Origin: Epinephelus fuscoguttatus | Lineage: Eukaryota; Chordata; Actinopteri; Perciformes; Serranidae | Length of the DNA stretch: 64,000 nt | Direction: 5' to 3' | Assembly (NCBI RefSeq): GCF_011397635.1 | Contig: NC_064753.1 | Span: 24,700,322 to 24,764,321, forward strand | Part shown: positions 37,301 to 50,000 of the stretch, piece by piece | Numbering within the stretch: position 1 is the stretch's first letter | Layout: every line of letters begins with the position of its first letter | Program-made: the position numbers and the translations under genes | The notes under the pieces: generated by a model | The model's database searches: none | Told to the model about the DNA's origin: nothing | What the model saw: the letters and a program-made list of their open reading frames with translations, nothing else

Positions 37301-40300
37301 AGTGCACCCATTCGCTGTGAGGAAAAAGCAACACCTGCAACAGAATATATTGTTTTTGCCACTGTCATCATTGCAATCTGTTCAGGCTTAACTGATGACC
37401 TTTGAGCCATGATGAGAGAGGGAGGGGATTACACAGATTCAGCATGCAAGGCACATCCCCTCTGCTCCCTTATCCCCTTCTCCCAAATGTGAACTCCTCC
37501 CTCTTACCCATCTGCCCTATTCTCTGTTCCTTCAGTTAAATCTGTCTGTACCTTTCTGCGTGCAGAGGAAAGGAGAAAAAAAATAAAAAGGAAAGGAAAA
37601 CCTTCTAATGGAACATCAAATTGAAAGCATGCAAACAATTATTTGTCTTACTGTGATATTCTGAATGAAAGGAAATATCAATTTACTTTTCGGTGAACAG
37701 TAGTGCCCTTTATTTCATACACATTAACTACAAAGGCATGAATATGAAGTGTGAGATTAAGGGCATGCTGGAAAAATAAAAAAAAATAAAAAAATAAGCC
37801 AAGGCAGAGTTGAAACGGATCAAAAGACACGAATTTGACTTGCCACCAGGCTGTGGGCTTGCTGTAAGAATATGCAGTGGTCTTTTACATCATCTATCTG
37901 CTTTAGGCGCAAAGTCCTTTCTTTTTTTATGTCTCAGTGTGAATTCTTTATTGTCAGTCCTCCCCACTGGCGTCTCGAATCTCCCCTGATTGGCTTTTGA
38001 GATGGAGGCAGTTGTTTCAGTGTGTCTGCCTGGGAGAGAACCCGTACTGATCAATTATTCAAGGAGAAAGGGTGTGGGAGAGGAAAAAAGAGATGGAGAA
38101 GAGGTGGTTAAAAAACAAGCGCAGCAGAATGGGAATAACCTTGTAACCAATTGAAATAACGGCAGAAAATAATGCAGGGTTTTGTTTTACATAATGCAAC
38201 CCTTCCTCTATATCTGCTTTCTCTCTTTTTCATTTGTCTCTTTTTTTTAAACATTTACCTTCATCCAGCTTCATCTCTCCTGCGTCTCCCATCATCCTGC
38301 CGCTCCCTCTCTTCTCATCATCTCCTCCTCCACAATTTCTAACCTCCCTGTTTCTCTGCCTTCGGTTTCTTCACTCTTCCTGAAAAGAGAGTCAAAGAGA
38401 CTGATAGCTGCCAGCAGGCACCCTCCACCCTGAGGGAAGAGTAGAAACACAAACACAGTCAAAAGTCAAGTGATGAAAAATACGAAGTGAATAAAAAAAA
38501 GGTTCTGTGAGATCCTTGTCAACCGATGATTGAATTTTGCTGTGTTTCTCCTCTGCATGTAGTCAGCCACTGTCAGACAGCAGACAAAAGCTTTGGATGT
38601 GAAATAGTTCTGACTGTTGACAGCTGCTTTCCATTACTGTTATTTAATTATATGTGGTTTAGAGGTTATTGGTGTAACTGAAACTGGTTTGCTTAACCGC
38701 TTAATGAAGTGCCTTCTAGAGACTGTGTATTCTTTTATACTGTACAGCAGTAATGTGAAGTGAAGCCTCAGGCAGCTCGTTCCACACGCTGATATGGAAG
38801 TTGGATTTTTGCAATATATGTTGATGGCAGGACCAGCTAAGCCTGAAGTCTGATCAGTAAAAATCTGTCTTTATCGGAACAGTAACATGTGCACTAAAAC
38901 TAACATGTGTGGTCCCTTTGGTTAACTGCTGCATTATTAACGATGTGGAGACTGACTGTGACTAAAAAGAGGTATGGATGAGTCAGACTCAATAGGAATG
39001 AGTAACAAGAAGAATGATAACATAAAAAAAAATCTCCTTTTACTTACAGCTTTATGCTGGAGCAGACCGATCAAGATACCCAACATCAGAGTCTGGGGTT
39101 TGATTTTAATGTGAGATTTAATGGGTGATATCAGGATAGAAGAAAGGTGTTTGAAACATAGACTGTATAAAAATAATTGGCTTATATAGCCTTTGTGATG
39201 TCCCCCATTGGTTTGTGGACTCTTGTTTTGAAGCATGGCTGTTTAAAAACAACTACGCAGTAGAGATTTCAGTTGGCCGAGCTGGCTACTTACAGTTAAG
39301 GGAATAAAATAATTCAATCATGCAGCTCTTCTAGACTTTCCAAATGTTATTGGACCTAATGGATCAAATTCTAATTCAATCAGGAGAGACAGGAGAATGG
39401 AGTTAGGATAATATTTAATACCAAATATGAGACTAACAATTTGTGCTTATTAAGATTTAACAGAAGTCTTTGGCACTTGGACACCAGAGGGAGATATATT
39501 GTGATCGAGGGACATCTGAGTGGCAGCAGGATAAATCCCCCCATGTAGTCCAGACACTGGTGGTGGTGGTGGTGGTGGCTGATGACTCTGAGGCTGATGG
39601 CTGATGAATCCGTGAAGACTGGGTGGTGATGGGGAGGTGGAGGGCACACACGACTGCAGCAAGAAAGAACTACGGCAGAGAAAGAGCCATATTTAAAATA
39701 AGGAGGAGGAAAATAATAGGCTGACAGAGAAGGTGTGTCGCTGTGCTGTTGGTTGATTGTGAATCAGCTGATGACTCAATTGACAGACCCAGACAATGAC
39801 ACCTAGAGACAGTGAGTGAGCATATGTGCAAGGATTGAATGGCAGGGTGAGGAAGAAAGGTTACAGCCTAAGCTCGAAAAGTGCCTTAACTTTCGCTAGA
39901 GCTTCTTTAGTGAAATGATTAATTTTGCAGGGGTTTTAACACTCAAAAAAACTGTATCCACTGATTTCCAGACTTCTCTTTTGCCATGTAAGTCTATTGG
40001 AAAAGGTCTTTTGGGGCCATACAGCATCACACAGGTGTAATTACACAGTTTGGCCACTATAAAAATTAGCTCAAAAGCCTGGTTCACTTCCTGAGGGCCT
40101 GTTTTTAAGCCTCAAGTTTGGCATTTTAGCCTTCGCCATCTTGGATCTTTAGAGCTAGAAATGACCAAATTTGGACAAGAGGGTGAAGCTATGGAGTAGC
40201 AAGTGGTGGGTCTGACTCATAGACACCTCACAGACAGCCTGTCACTCCAAGCGGCCACTGCCTTAATTACATGTTTTTAAGCCTTAATAACATCTAAACA

Positions 40301-43300
40301 AGTAAGTTACATAAAAATTCTTCCCCTGTACAGCTTAACATTGGTGTTTTTGGGGACTGACTCACTCTTGGAGCCAGCTTCAAGCAGCTGCTGGAGAAAC
40401 TGCAGTTTTTCCGCACTTCAACACTAGCTACAGTATTCAGCCCTGGGGGGCTGCAGCTTGGTTTGCACTGATATTTCCAATTTGTAACATATAGAGGAGC
40501 AAATAGATGGGGACTTGAATGGAGCCCTGGGGGATCCCACAGGTGATTATTGCAAATAAAAATGAGAGATCACTTGTTTTATGGGAATATGTCTTCTAGG
40601 GAGTTCAAAACTTTTTTTTAGTCTTTCCTCATCTTTATTTCCATTCTTTGCCTTTATTTCTCTCTTTGTGGAAAATTCTAATATAGTTTTCTGTGGAGCT
40701 TTTATGTGCTGGCCACACATTCACTGGATTTGTAAATATCTGTGCATATCAAACCTTGGTCAGAGCTGGTATGTGACATAGTCTTGGTTATTATTATGAC
40801 AGTAGAGTAGAGTAGAAGGTTTGGAATAAAGGACAGGATAGGTTGGTCTTTGGGTTTCATCCCTTTGATCACTTTTAGACTTCAAACTCCTCACTCTCAT
40901 CACATTTTTATGTTCATTTCTTATTTGTAGTTTCTCACAGTCACTGCTCCCTATTTTATTTATTTCACATCTCCTGGTAATTATGGTGTTGAGTGTTTCT
41001 ATATATCTATCTATATCTGACACATGGCACAATGACCAGCTACTGCTCCAGCGTGATGATCAGTCTTGCTTAAATCAATAAGTGCTCTACAGGGAGGACG
41101 GTGCAGGGAATTAAATTCAACAGCAGACAAAGAGCGGCAGGAGAGTGGGCTTTGCCTCTTCAGCCTGAAGCATTAAACAGTCAGGAAAACAGGCAGGCAA
41201 ACGACACTGGGATAATAACAGCTTTCAACCTGTCACGTAACCCATCGTTTTCTTGACAAAGTCACGCCCACAAACAACCAGTGAAGTGTCTCATTCAGAC
41301 TTGACGTTGCGCGGCATGCAGGCATCCACTGATTCACAAGGAAATACAAACACACCTCCATCTGCCTGCAGTCTCCTAACATCTTTCTCTCTATAATGGT
41401 GAATTAGTTCAGCTCTATTACACAGAATCACTTCCTAACTAAAGTGATGCTGAGACAAGCAGGTGCTCTTGGACGTTTGCATGTATGCAGAGTATTTGAA
41501 TAAATTTCACTTTACATCCATTAACATTTCATCTTTGGAGGCAGCCTGATTGGAATGCAGGACCCGGCACGTTGACACACACACCACATGTGAATTTGAC
41601 CGTGTTGTGTGCGGCAGTAGTGTCTCCTGCCTGTCGAGGAATCTTGTGCAGGAAAGAAATGAACAGGTGCAACACACCCAGGGGAAAGATGGAGATCACA
41701 ATGCGTTGAAGAACTGGCTATTTTCATCTCCTCTGACTTTAGCTCTTGTTTCAGTTCTTCAGTGAGTGCCTGTCTTACACACAGGTGTCACACTGAAACA
41801 GAGACACTCACTACAGCGGCATGCTCCAAGGCAGACTGGAGAAATCTGCTGTGTATAAGATATTTCTGAAATAGAGAGCACTTAGCTCTCCAAGAGATGT
41901 ACTGATAAAAGTGAATAAAAGATTAAAAATGTTCCTCGTTGAAATTGATTTTACTGTAGTACTGCAAGAGCCAGCTATTGATCTGATCATGAGTACAATT
42001 AAGAGTGTGTTTCATGATGGGCTGAGGAGCTCTATGTTGAGAATATCTACAGTTTATCTGCCACTTCTTTTTAAACAGATTTCTGCACTGTCAGCAGAAC
42101 AAACAAACAAAAATGGGTGGATCATTTTAATCTGTCAACATCCATCCAGACTAAAAGTATGTTTTCTCTCTCTCTGCTTCACAGAACCACTGAGCAGTGT
42201 GTCTTCTTTAGAGGTGCACTTTGACCTCCTGGATCTGACTGAGCTGACTGACATGTCTGACCAGGAACTGGCTGAAGTTTTTGCTGACTCTGATGAGGAG
42301 AACCACAACGAGTCCCCAGCAGGTAAGGCCTGCAAATAAAGAGAATAAATGCTCTTACAGTGAACACAAATCATTTAAGAGTAAAGGGAGGGGGAACCTC
42401 ATGGCCAGTGCACAGATTTTAATTCATGCAAATGAAAATACAAATGATCCCACACAATTTCCTGTACTAGCAAGGCATTTTCTTTGTGCACTTTTGCCCT
42501 GTAGCTTTATTTCTAAAAAGCTTGGTTGCGTCAGTGTGTTACTCGTATCATTTGATTATTGAGAAATGCATTTCTTAAATTAAATTCCCTCCATGCAGTC
42601 TTTCCCCTTAACTCAGTGGCTTTTCAGGAGCAAAAATGCCTGCAAAAGAAAACATAAATCAGTCATTCTTAATGTGGTATTACTCAGTGTGTTTGTGTGG
42701 GGATGTAAGAGAGAGTTTCACATCATTATGGCTCGGCAGGGTCCTTTAAGGGCCTGCTGAGCTATGATGATTTAAAATGTCACGTGACTCCCTTCTGAGA
42801 CTCATTAAAAAATACTTCACAGTGTCTGGATAAATGCCCTTAAAAGGTTAAACTGCCCTTTTACATAGTCAAACTCTGTTTGAGTCTTATGAGAAACAGT
42901 TTTATTTAGATTGCATCAAATAATAATAACATTTAGAATCACAACTAGGAGTGCAACCATTCTGGAAAGCAGGAATTAAGGAAACAATGTTGTGTTGAGC
43001 CTCATGCACAAATGCATACTAAAGAGGAGAGACAGCTCGCTCTGCATGTGTGTCACCGCAGCAGGTACAGGATAAAGGCAAGCACGTCTTTCCCCTGCTT
43101 CGCACAAGGAAGCACAAAATCTTTCCCATGTTTAATTTATGACCTCCGAGCCTCATCCTGCATGCGGACGGTGAACTCTCTCCTCCTCCGGCACTCCTGC
43201 CTCTCAGCATGCACACAGGATTTCATGCCAGCTCAAGATTTAAAGGTCCACCGACACAGTTTAGACAATTTCTTTTAAAATACTGTGTATTCTGTGCACA

Positions 43301-46300
43301 GACTGTGCAAGTCAAAAAGTTTAAAACATTGCATTCGTCTTGATAAAAATGTCAGACTTTCAATTGTGATGCTGTCATCGGCTCGGGGTGTAACCAATTC
43401 TCGTACTTTGGCTGAGAGGAGGTTCAAAGCAGATATTCATCTTTCTGCTGACAGCAACTTGAAAAGAACCTAATGTTGGACTCCACTAAAGCACAGGGCC
43501 GGACAAAACAGATTTTGGATTGTCAGACATACTTCTCACCCCACTGGAGAGACATTGTGAAACTTTATAAGCAATTCTTTCTACATGCCTCTCTTAGCAT
43601 CTCCTTTACCTTTTACAACAACAGCATTATCTCCCTTCCTTCTCTTTTCTGTTTATTACTAATGTTGTATATCATGGCACCGCTTGTTAAGTGTGAGTTA
43701 TGGTCCCTGTGGGCCATCTGTGCTGTATGCTGCTGTCTGCGGCTCCACAGCCAATTATTTAAATTAAAGCAAGAGCATCTTATGCACAAGAAAAAAAAAT
43801 CATGTTCTTTGTTTCTCAGTGAAACCTTGTGCATTGTTGAGTGCAGAGTGATTTGTGCTCAAATAAAATGTATTACCAAAACTCTAAGCAGTGTTCTAGT
43901 TAATTATAAACACTGTGGGGATTCTTAATTAAGGCTCAACCAGTTTATTTCTCACCGCTGCTGGTGCTAAGACAACTGTAGTATAGGGCAGATTTATGGT
44001 TGCCCAGATCTGGATGTCTTAGATCATAGCAGCAAATTTACTTAAACCTGCAGTAGAAGATATCTTGAACACTCTGGAGCAGCAGAAACAAGACGTGAAC
44101 ACAACACTGACATAATCCCCCTTAGGGTAGACTCCACAAGTGAAAGATATGTATTGTAAAATTCCATTTATTTTTAGACAAAAAAAGAGACACTAGGTGA
44201 ATAGGTAAGAATTTTAACTGTTTGATATTACAATGAAACTTTTCCAATTAATTACTTAGATTAACCTCCTGAGACCCAAACCTTTATTTGGTATGGATTT
44301 TTATTTTCTCCTAGCTAATTGGGATCAGCAGGACCCGATAAGTGTAAAAAACCAAACATTATTGATGATAATTAAGTCCCAGTGTCCTCAAACGAGACAA
44401 TCATAAAGTCCCAGTGTCCTCAAACGAGACAACAGTAAAGTCCCAATGTCCTCAGTTGAGTATTTCCTAATTAATCCTAATTAATTAATCTTATCTTGTT
44501 ACTGTTGCTAAAATTGGTCAAATTTGTTGCCGTATCAAACCACAAACATTATAAATCACGAATAAACAAGTTTCAACCATAAAATATGATCAGGTTTTGA
44601 ACCTTGTCCACTTTTGTGTTGGGGTCGGCTGTAGACAGACTTGGCAGAGATGGCTGCCATCTTGTTTTTACATAGATTAGTGTATTGTGGTCTTACTACC
44701 ACTAGATGGCACAAAGAGCGTCCATGAACGAGGACAACAAGTCTAAGTTAAAGAATGAAGTATAAGGTTAAGTAAACCCAAAATGTAATGTGTTCATATG
44801 ACGACAGGGTCTCAGGAGTTTAAGACAATCATTTTTTGTATTGGGGTGTCCAGTAGCTCAGTAAGTATTGTGGGCGCCCCATGTGCAAAGGCAGTGCCCT
44901 TTCCACAGTGGCTGCAGGTTTGTTTCTGGCCCACAGCCCTCTGCCGCATGTTGTCCCCTCTCTCCCCTGTCATCAGATGCAAAAAGCCCCCAAAAATAAT
45001 CTTTAAAAATATATATTTTTTGCAATGCAAGTTTTCTGACATTTCATGTTTAAATATCCAAATGAGGCATTATCTAGAATATGCGCTCTTTGCATACATT
45101 TGCAGAACAGAAATCTGAACTAAAATTAACACCTAATTGTGTATTTTGGGTGTTTTCTTTCCACTAGATACGAATTTATTAACAGTTGCTTATTAACGCA
45201 TGCAGCAATTTCAGAGAAACGATATAATTCATTTGGAGTTGTGTTTCTTGCCACCTCAAAATCTTTTAGCTCTATTTTTGGTAACTATCAACCCCTGTGC
45301 GAAATATCTGTCTCTTTAGCTGCTAAACGCCCCACTGTTTTCAGCAGCTAGTCACTAACTACGTCTGTCTACTGTTTGGTGTTGAGCAGTTTGTGTATAT
45401 AGAGACGTGGCAGCACAGTAGTCTGTTAACTTTAAGATTTTAATGTCTTAAATGAAACACTTGCAAGCAAGTTGCTAGTCTTCATCATCATCATTCACTT
45501 CCTATCAGTTTTACTGTTTAACAAAAAATGACTGTGCTCCTTTAGAAAATGAAATCAAAGGATTTATAACATTGTTTTATTCATAAAATGATGACTTCAT
45601 ACAAAATGGGGTGTCGCCATTTATCCAGCAGTAATTAGATTCAGTTTCTTTCAAATTTAATGCATCATTAGAGATCACATTCTGCCATGATTTGATTCGC
45701 ATCAGTTCAGTCTGATTAATAGTAATAGCTCCAAAATGTTTTACAACCTTTCAAATGCAAATTTAACAATAATGAAACCCATGTATGATGCACTGTCTCG
45801 AAGAGTTTGACTGGCAAATCATAAGCCTCAAACAACAACCAGTCAGTAAATTACATTAGTACATGACATACATGTTTACCTTTAAACCCATTTTCCCATA
45901 GCCAAGCAGACTAAACAGTTTTCCTTGGTCCACCCTTCTTGGCTCCCCCCTCCAACACCACGACCACACCAAGTTCCCTCATTAGTCACAGGCCACAGCT
46001 GCTTTTCAGCCAGGTGCAGGAGACGCAACAGCCAAGAGGCTTTCAGTCCAGCGTCTCACATCCGCTGCTCCACTCTCTGCTAATCAAGATGAAGTCCTGC
46101 TGTCAGAAGACATACAGCTGTATATCACTGCTGATGATGTTAAACGCCTCGGATCTGTGAGAAAAACAAAACCTCAACAGTGATTAAATGTTTGCACTCT
46201 CAGGGTGACACATTCAGATGATTGATCTGTTTTTATTGTTAATTAATGCAAGCGACGACCTCACAGCGACCAGAGTGTGTCATTCACTCTTGTATTTTTA

Positions 46301-47028
46301 CCTGTAAAAATAGATCAGCCATCTGAGAACACAGCAAACTTTTCTCCCTTGTAGAAAGTCTTTGACCTTTTGGCAAGTGTTGTGTCATTTTGTGCAGCAC
46401 CTTTCCTTAACTTCCAAAAATCTCTTACTGCTACCTGTCAGCTGTTTTTGTCTCACACTCTCCACGGACAATCCTCCTGTCATCCACCCTCCATCCCTTA
46501 GCTTGTCTTTATCCTTCATTCCCAATCTCTGTCTCCTTGTCTGCCTCAGATATGGCTTTTACAGAGGAAGGATAACAGTCTCTCAGAGATGCAGTCACCA
46601 AGATTTCTGTCAAAAGTTTACAGACTGTAGAGAAACTGCCAAGTGTTTTGCTTATAAGGTTACATAAGATTTACAGAAAATCGTATGTGCAGTAAAGACA
46701 TGAAATAATTTCTGGTGTTAAGCAGTTGCATGGAGTTTTGGTGCTGTGAATCATTTTGGATAAAAGGTGTCTGTCAAACAACCTCAAATATATATTGTGC
46801 AGGAGACACAATAGGATGTTAATGCTTGACTTGCTCATTATTTTCCGCAGCACAGTCGGTGCACCATCACGTGACATTTTTTGATACAAAAATTCTCATT
46901 GCCATTATGAAAAATGGACTTCTTCTAATTACGCTACAGTATTTTATCATCTAAGAAAGAAAATTATATATTTCACACACGAACAAAGATATTCTATTGT
47001 CCCATACAGATGTGCTGTGCAGACAATG

Positions 47029-47097
<69 letters not shown>

Positions 47098-50000
47098 ATT
47101 TATGCAAACACTGACTTATTGCACAAATCTCAGCTGTGAGGACCAGCTGTTCTATTTCATCTGGATTCCCTAAAACCTCCCTCATAATTTGGCTCTGTAA
47201 TTTCACGCAAGGCAATTTTTCGAGTTTCAGTAAGTCGGCTTATTTGTCTGCACAGTCATCAGTGAGTTCAGGGTGGGGAGACAAAGAGTCTGAGTTTGAT
47301 TTAATGAATTTGTGTCAAAGGTTGCATTGCAAATGTGTCAGTATTGAGCCGTGCTGTGCGAGCACTAGGCTCTATGGGAAACTGCTGAGTGTGTGCCAGT
47401 GTGTTGAGGGCATGTAGGAGTTGAGGGAGAGGTTAAAGGAAGAGGAGTGGAGAAGATGGGTGAGCGAGTTCATGCTAAATGTAGGTCCTTGAATAATTCA
47501 CTTTTCCCTGCTGGAAACAAAAGCCTCGTCCTTCAAAGCCATATAAACAGTGATCATAATCTAACTTACTACGCTAGCACATTATTTATAGATGCTTGTG
47601 TCTTGTTTGTTTTGTTTACGCTGCTGTCTGTCTTCGTTTTGCTTTTGTCCATTCCTCTCTTTCACTTTCAGCTCGTTGGCAGTTTGAAGCCTGATTCAGA
47701 TTGCATCTTTCATGGACAGTTCAGCCAGAATTAGTGTACATAATCAGTTTTACTTCATGGCCAGAGAGCTGAGAACATACAGTACTTAGTGTTTCATAAA
47801 GACTCTCTGTGTAGAGAAGCTCCAGAGGCGCAGAATAAAAGGCTGACTTTGTCCAGTAGGTTTGCTCTTTGTTTTATACTCAAATGAGCCTATTTACCCA
47901 TTTCCCTGAAAAAATACCACAGGCATAGCTTTGGCCTGGTATTCTTTGTTGTTGGAGCAGGAACAAGGTTTTAACTGATGACATTGCAGACTATAACCTA
48001 TTGTGTTTCTGTCAGGCTGATTGTTTTTGTTTTTTTTTTTTGTTCTATGGATTTGTAAAAAAGTAAGGCATGAAAGGATGCAGAAAACCGAAACAAATTC
48101 ATCGTCCATTTATAGTTTGTTTAGTAGGCAGTGTCTCCCAAGAGGGTCCCATCTCCTAGGAGAGACCACAGATGGTTGTCACACTGTTTGTCTCAGCACA
48201 TATAACTCCCTGAAGTTTTGTGTTGGAGCTCTCACATTTTGACACAAATAGATAGCAGTGTTCCCAACATCTCCAGCTATATCACATAATTAATAATTGA
48301 TGTCAAACACAAGGAGTTCTATTACAGCCTGCCCCACTACCAGGCTACGTTTTAACAGCAAGTGCCGAGTAGTTCACAAAGAACAAAAAGAACTCACCTG
48401 TGACTTGAGGTGCTGTTCCTGTTACTTTTAAAACTTTATAAGAACTTTTTCTGCAACATTATGTTGTGCTTTGTACTACATACATTTTACCCAAGACACT
48501 ACTCTCTAAACTACAGTTGTAATACAGGTTACATAATTCCAACTTCAACAGTATCAGCACTAATAAAAGTATAGTCTTGCATACATACCATAACACTGAT
48601 CACATGACCGGTCATCACTTCTTGCTGAAAGTGGTGCTTTTACAACCATCCCCTTATGTTGGTGTCTGCAGCGAACAGAAAGATCTCACTGTAAACACAA
48701 CTCAAGACTCTAGACACAAGCAACAACACAGCGGGGCACATCCTAACCAGTGATGCCAAAGTAGGCATTTCCCACTCTGCTGTCAAACACCTGCAGTGAT
48801 GTCACTGCTTGGGCTGCAGCCAGAAAAGAAGCATGTTGTAAAGTTGTAGCTCACTGAGACGCAATACGGCAGCAGCTCTCTGTCTTGGGTCATTCAGTGG
48901 TTATTTATCCATTTATCCTTTAGGACCACAAGAGCACTTTTTATAGACCCTGTATAAAAGCTCCTTTGAATGTAAAAGGTCAGATTCCAGCCATACGTGC
49001 TGCCTTTGGTGCTGCTTCAGGCTTTAAAAGTCAATACAGATTAGTATCTTTGAAAAATACTCACCACAGTTCACAAACACAGATTGGGCTGTGCTAGGAT
49101 TAGCATGCACAAATAAAACAAGCATTGTTTCCCAGAGATGGGTTTAATTAGACAGGTGCTGTCACACTCTGTACATGCATGCAATTATATGTGCACATAT
49201 AGACACAAATGTGACAGCTGTTTTCCTGTGCTGTCACAGGTTTTCTGTAGGAGAGGCTCAGAAACACTAAGTTATGCAGCAACACGTTGACTGAAAAATC
49301 TAATGGCTGCTCGCCAGCAGCACAGAAGGAATACAATGCAGTAGCCCATAGCTCAGGGTACTCTGTGCTCTGTGTATGTGACTGCACGAGAGAGAAAAAA
49401 GTGAAAGTCTATGTATGTTGTAGAGAGGGATGTAATTGGGATACCTGTCCCCTGTGTGTGTGTGTGTTTCAACTATTTTTCTCTATTCATGTTCTTGTAA
49501 TTAGATTTCAGGGCAAAAACAGGTCAACAGAAATCTCAATGCACACATGGGATGGAACAACGCCATGCCTAACACACACAGTACAGACACACATTTATAT
49601 AACAGCATAAACACCAGCAGTCAGTCAGCAGGTGGTCATGGCGCTTGCTGCAGCAGACTGCCGCCGAGGAGATTGTTGTCCCTCTCATTAAAATCTAATG
49701 GAGACGCCATCAATCTTCTGAGATCAATATGTCTCCTCTACCTCCCCCTTTCTTTCGTTCTCACTCTCTCTTTGTCTCTCAGTCTCTAATGTGTGTGAGG
49801 ATATGGATGTGGCTTCGGGGGGAGATATATAAGCCAGGTACTGAGTATGACCTTCACTTAAGAGACCCAACGCTGATATGGGACGTGTAAGGAAGAGCAA
49901 GTTGCCAGCTCTCTATCACTCTTCCCTGCTGTTGCCTGTTTGTCCTCCTGGTAGGTTGGACATCCCCACCAAGTGGTGTAAAGCAGCAATGATCACAAGG

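Larger units (their letters stand above)
44261..44823. mobile_element. piggyBac-like MITE with TTAA target duplication
   Basis: TTAA at 44261-44264 followed by CCTCCTGAGACCCAAAC mirrors GACAGGGTCTCAGGAGT followed by TTAA at 44820-44823. The terminal inverted repeats therefore share CTCCTGAGACCC. The 563-bp size, no coding capacity and TTAA duplication are typical of non-autonomous piggyBac-type elements. It holds three 32-bp tandem repeats and a CTCF-like motif. Confidence 0.75.

Noticed and set aside
41911..42339. 142-codon + strand frame as a separate gene
   Set aside because: Only its 3' part (42185-42322) is real coding sequence, exon 3 of dbndd1. The rest is intron.
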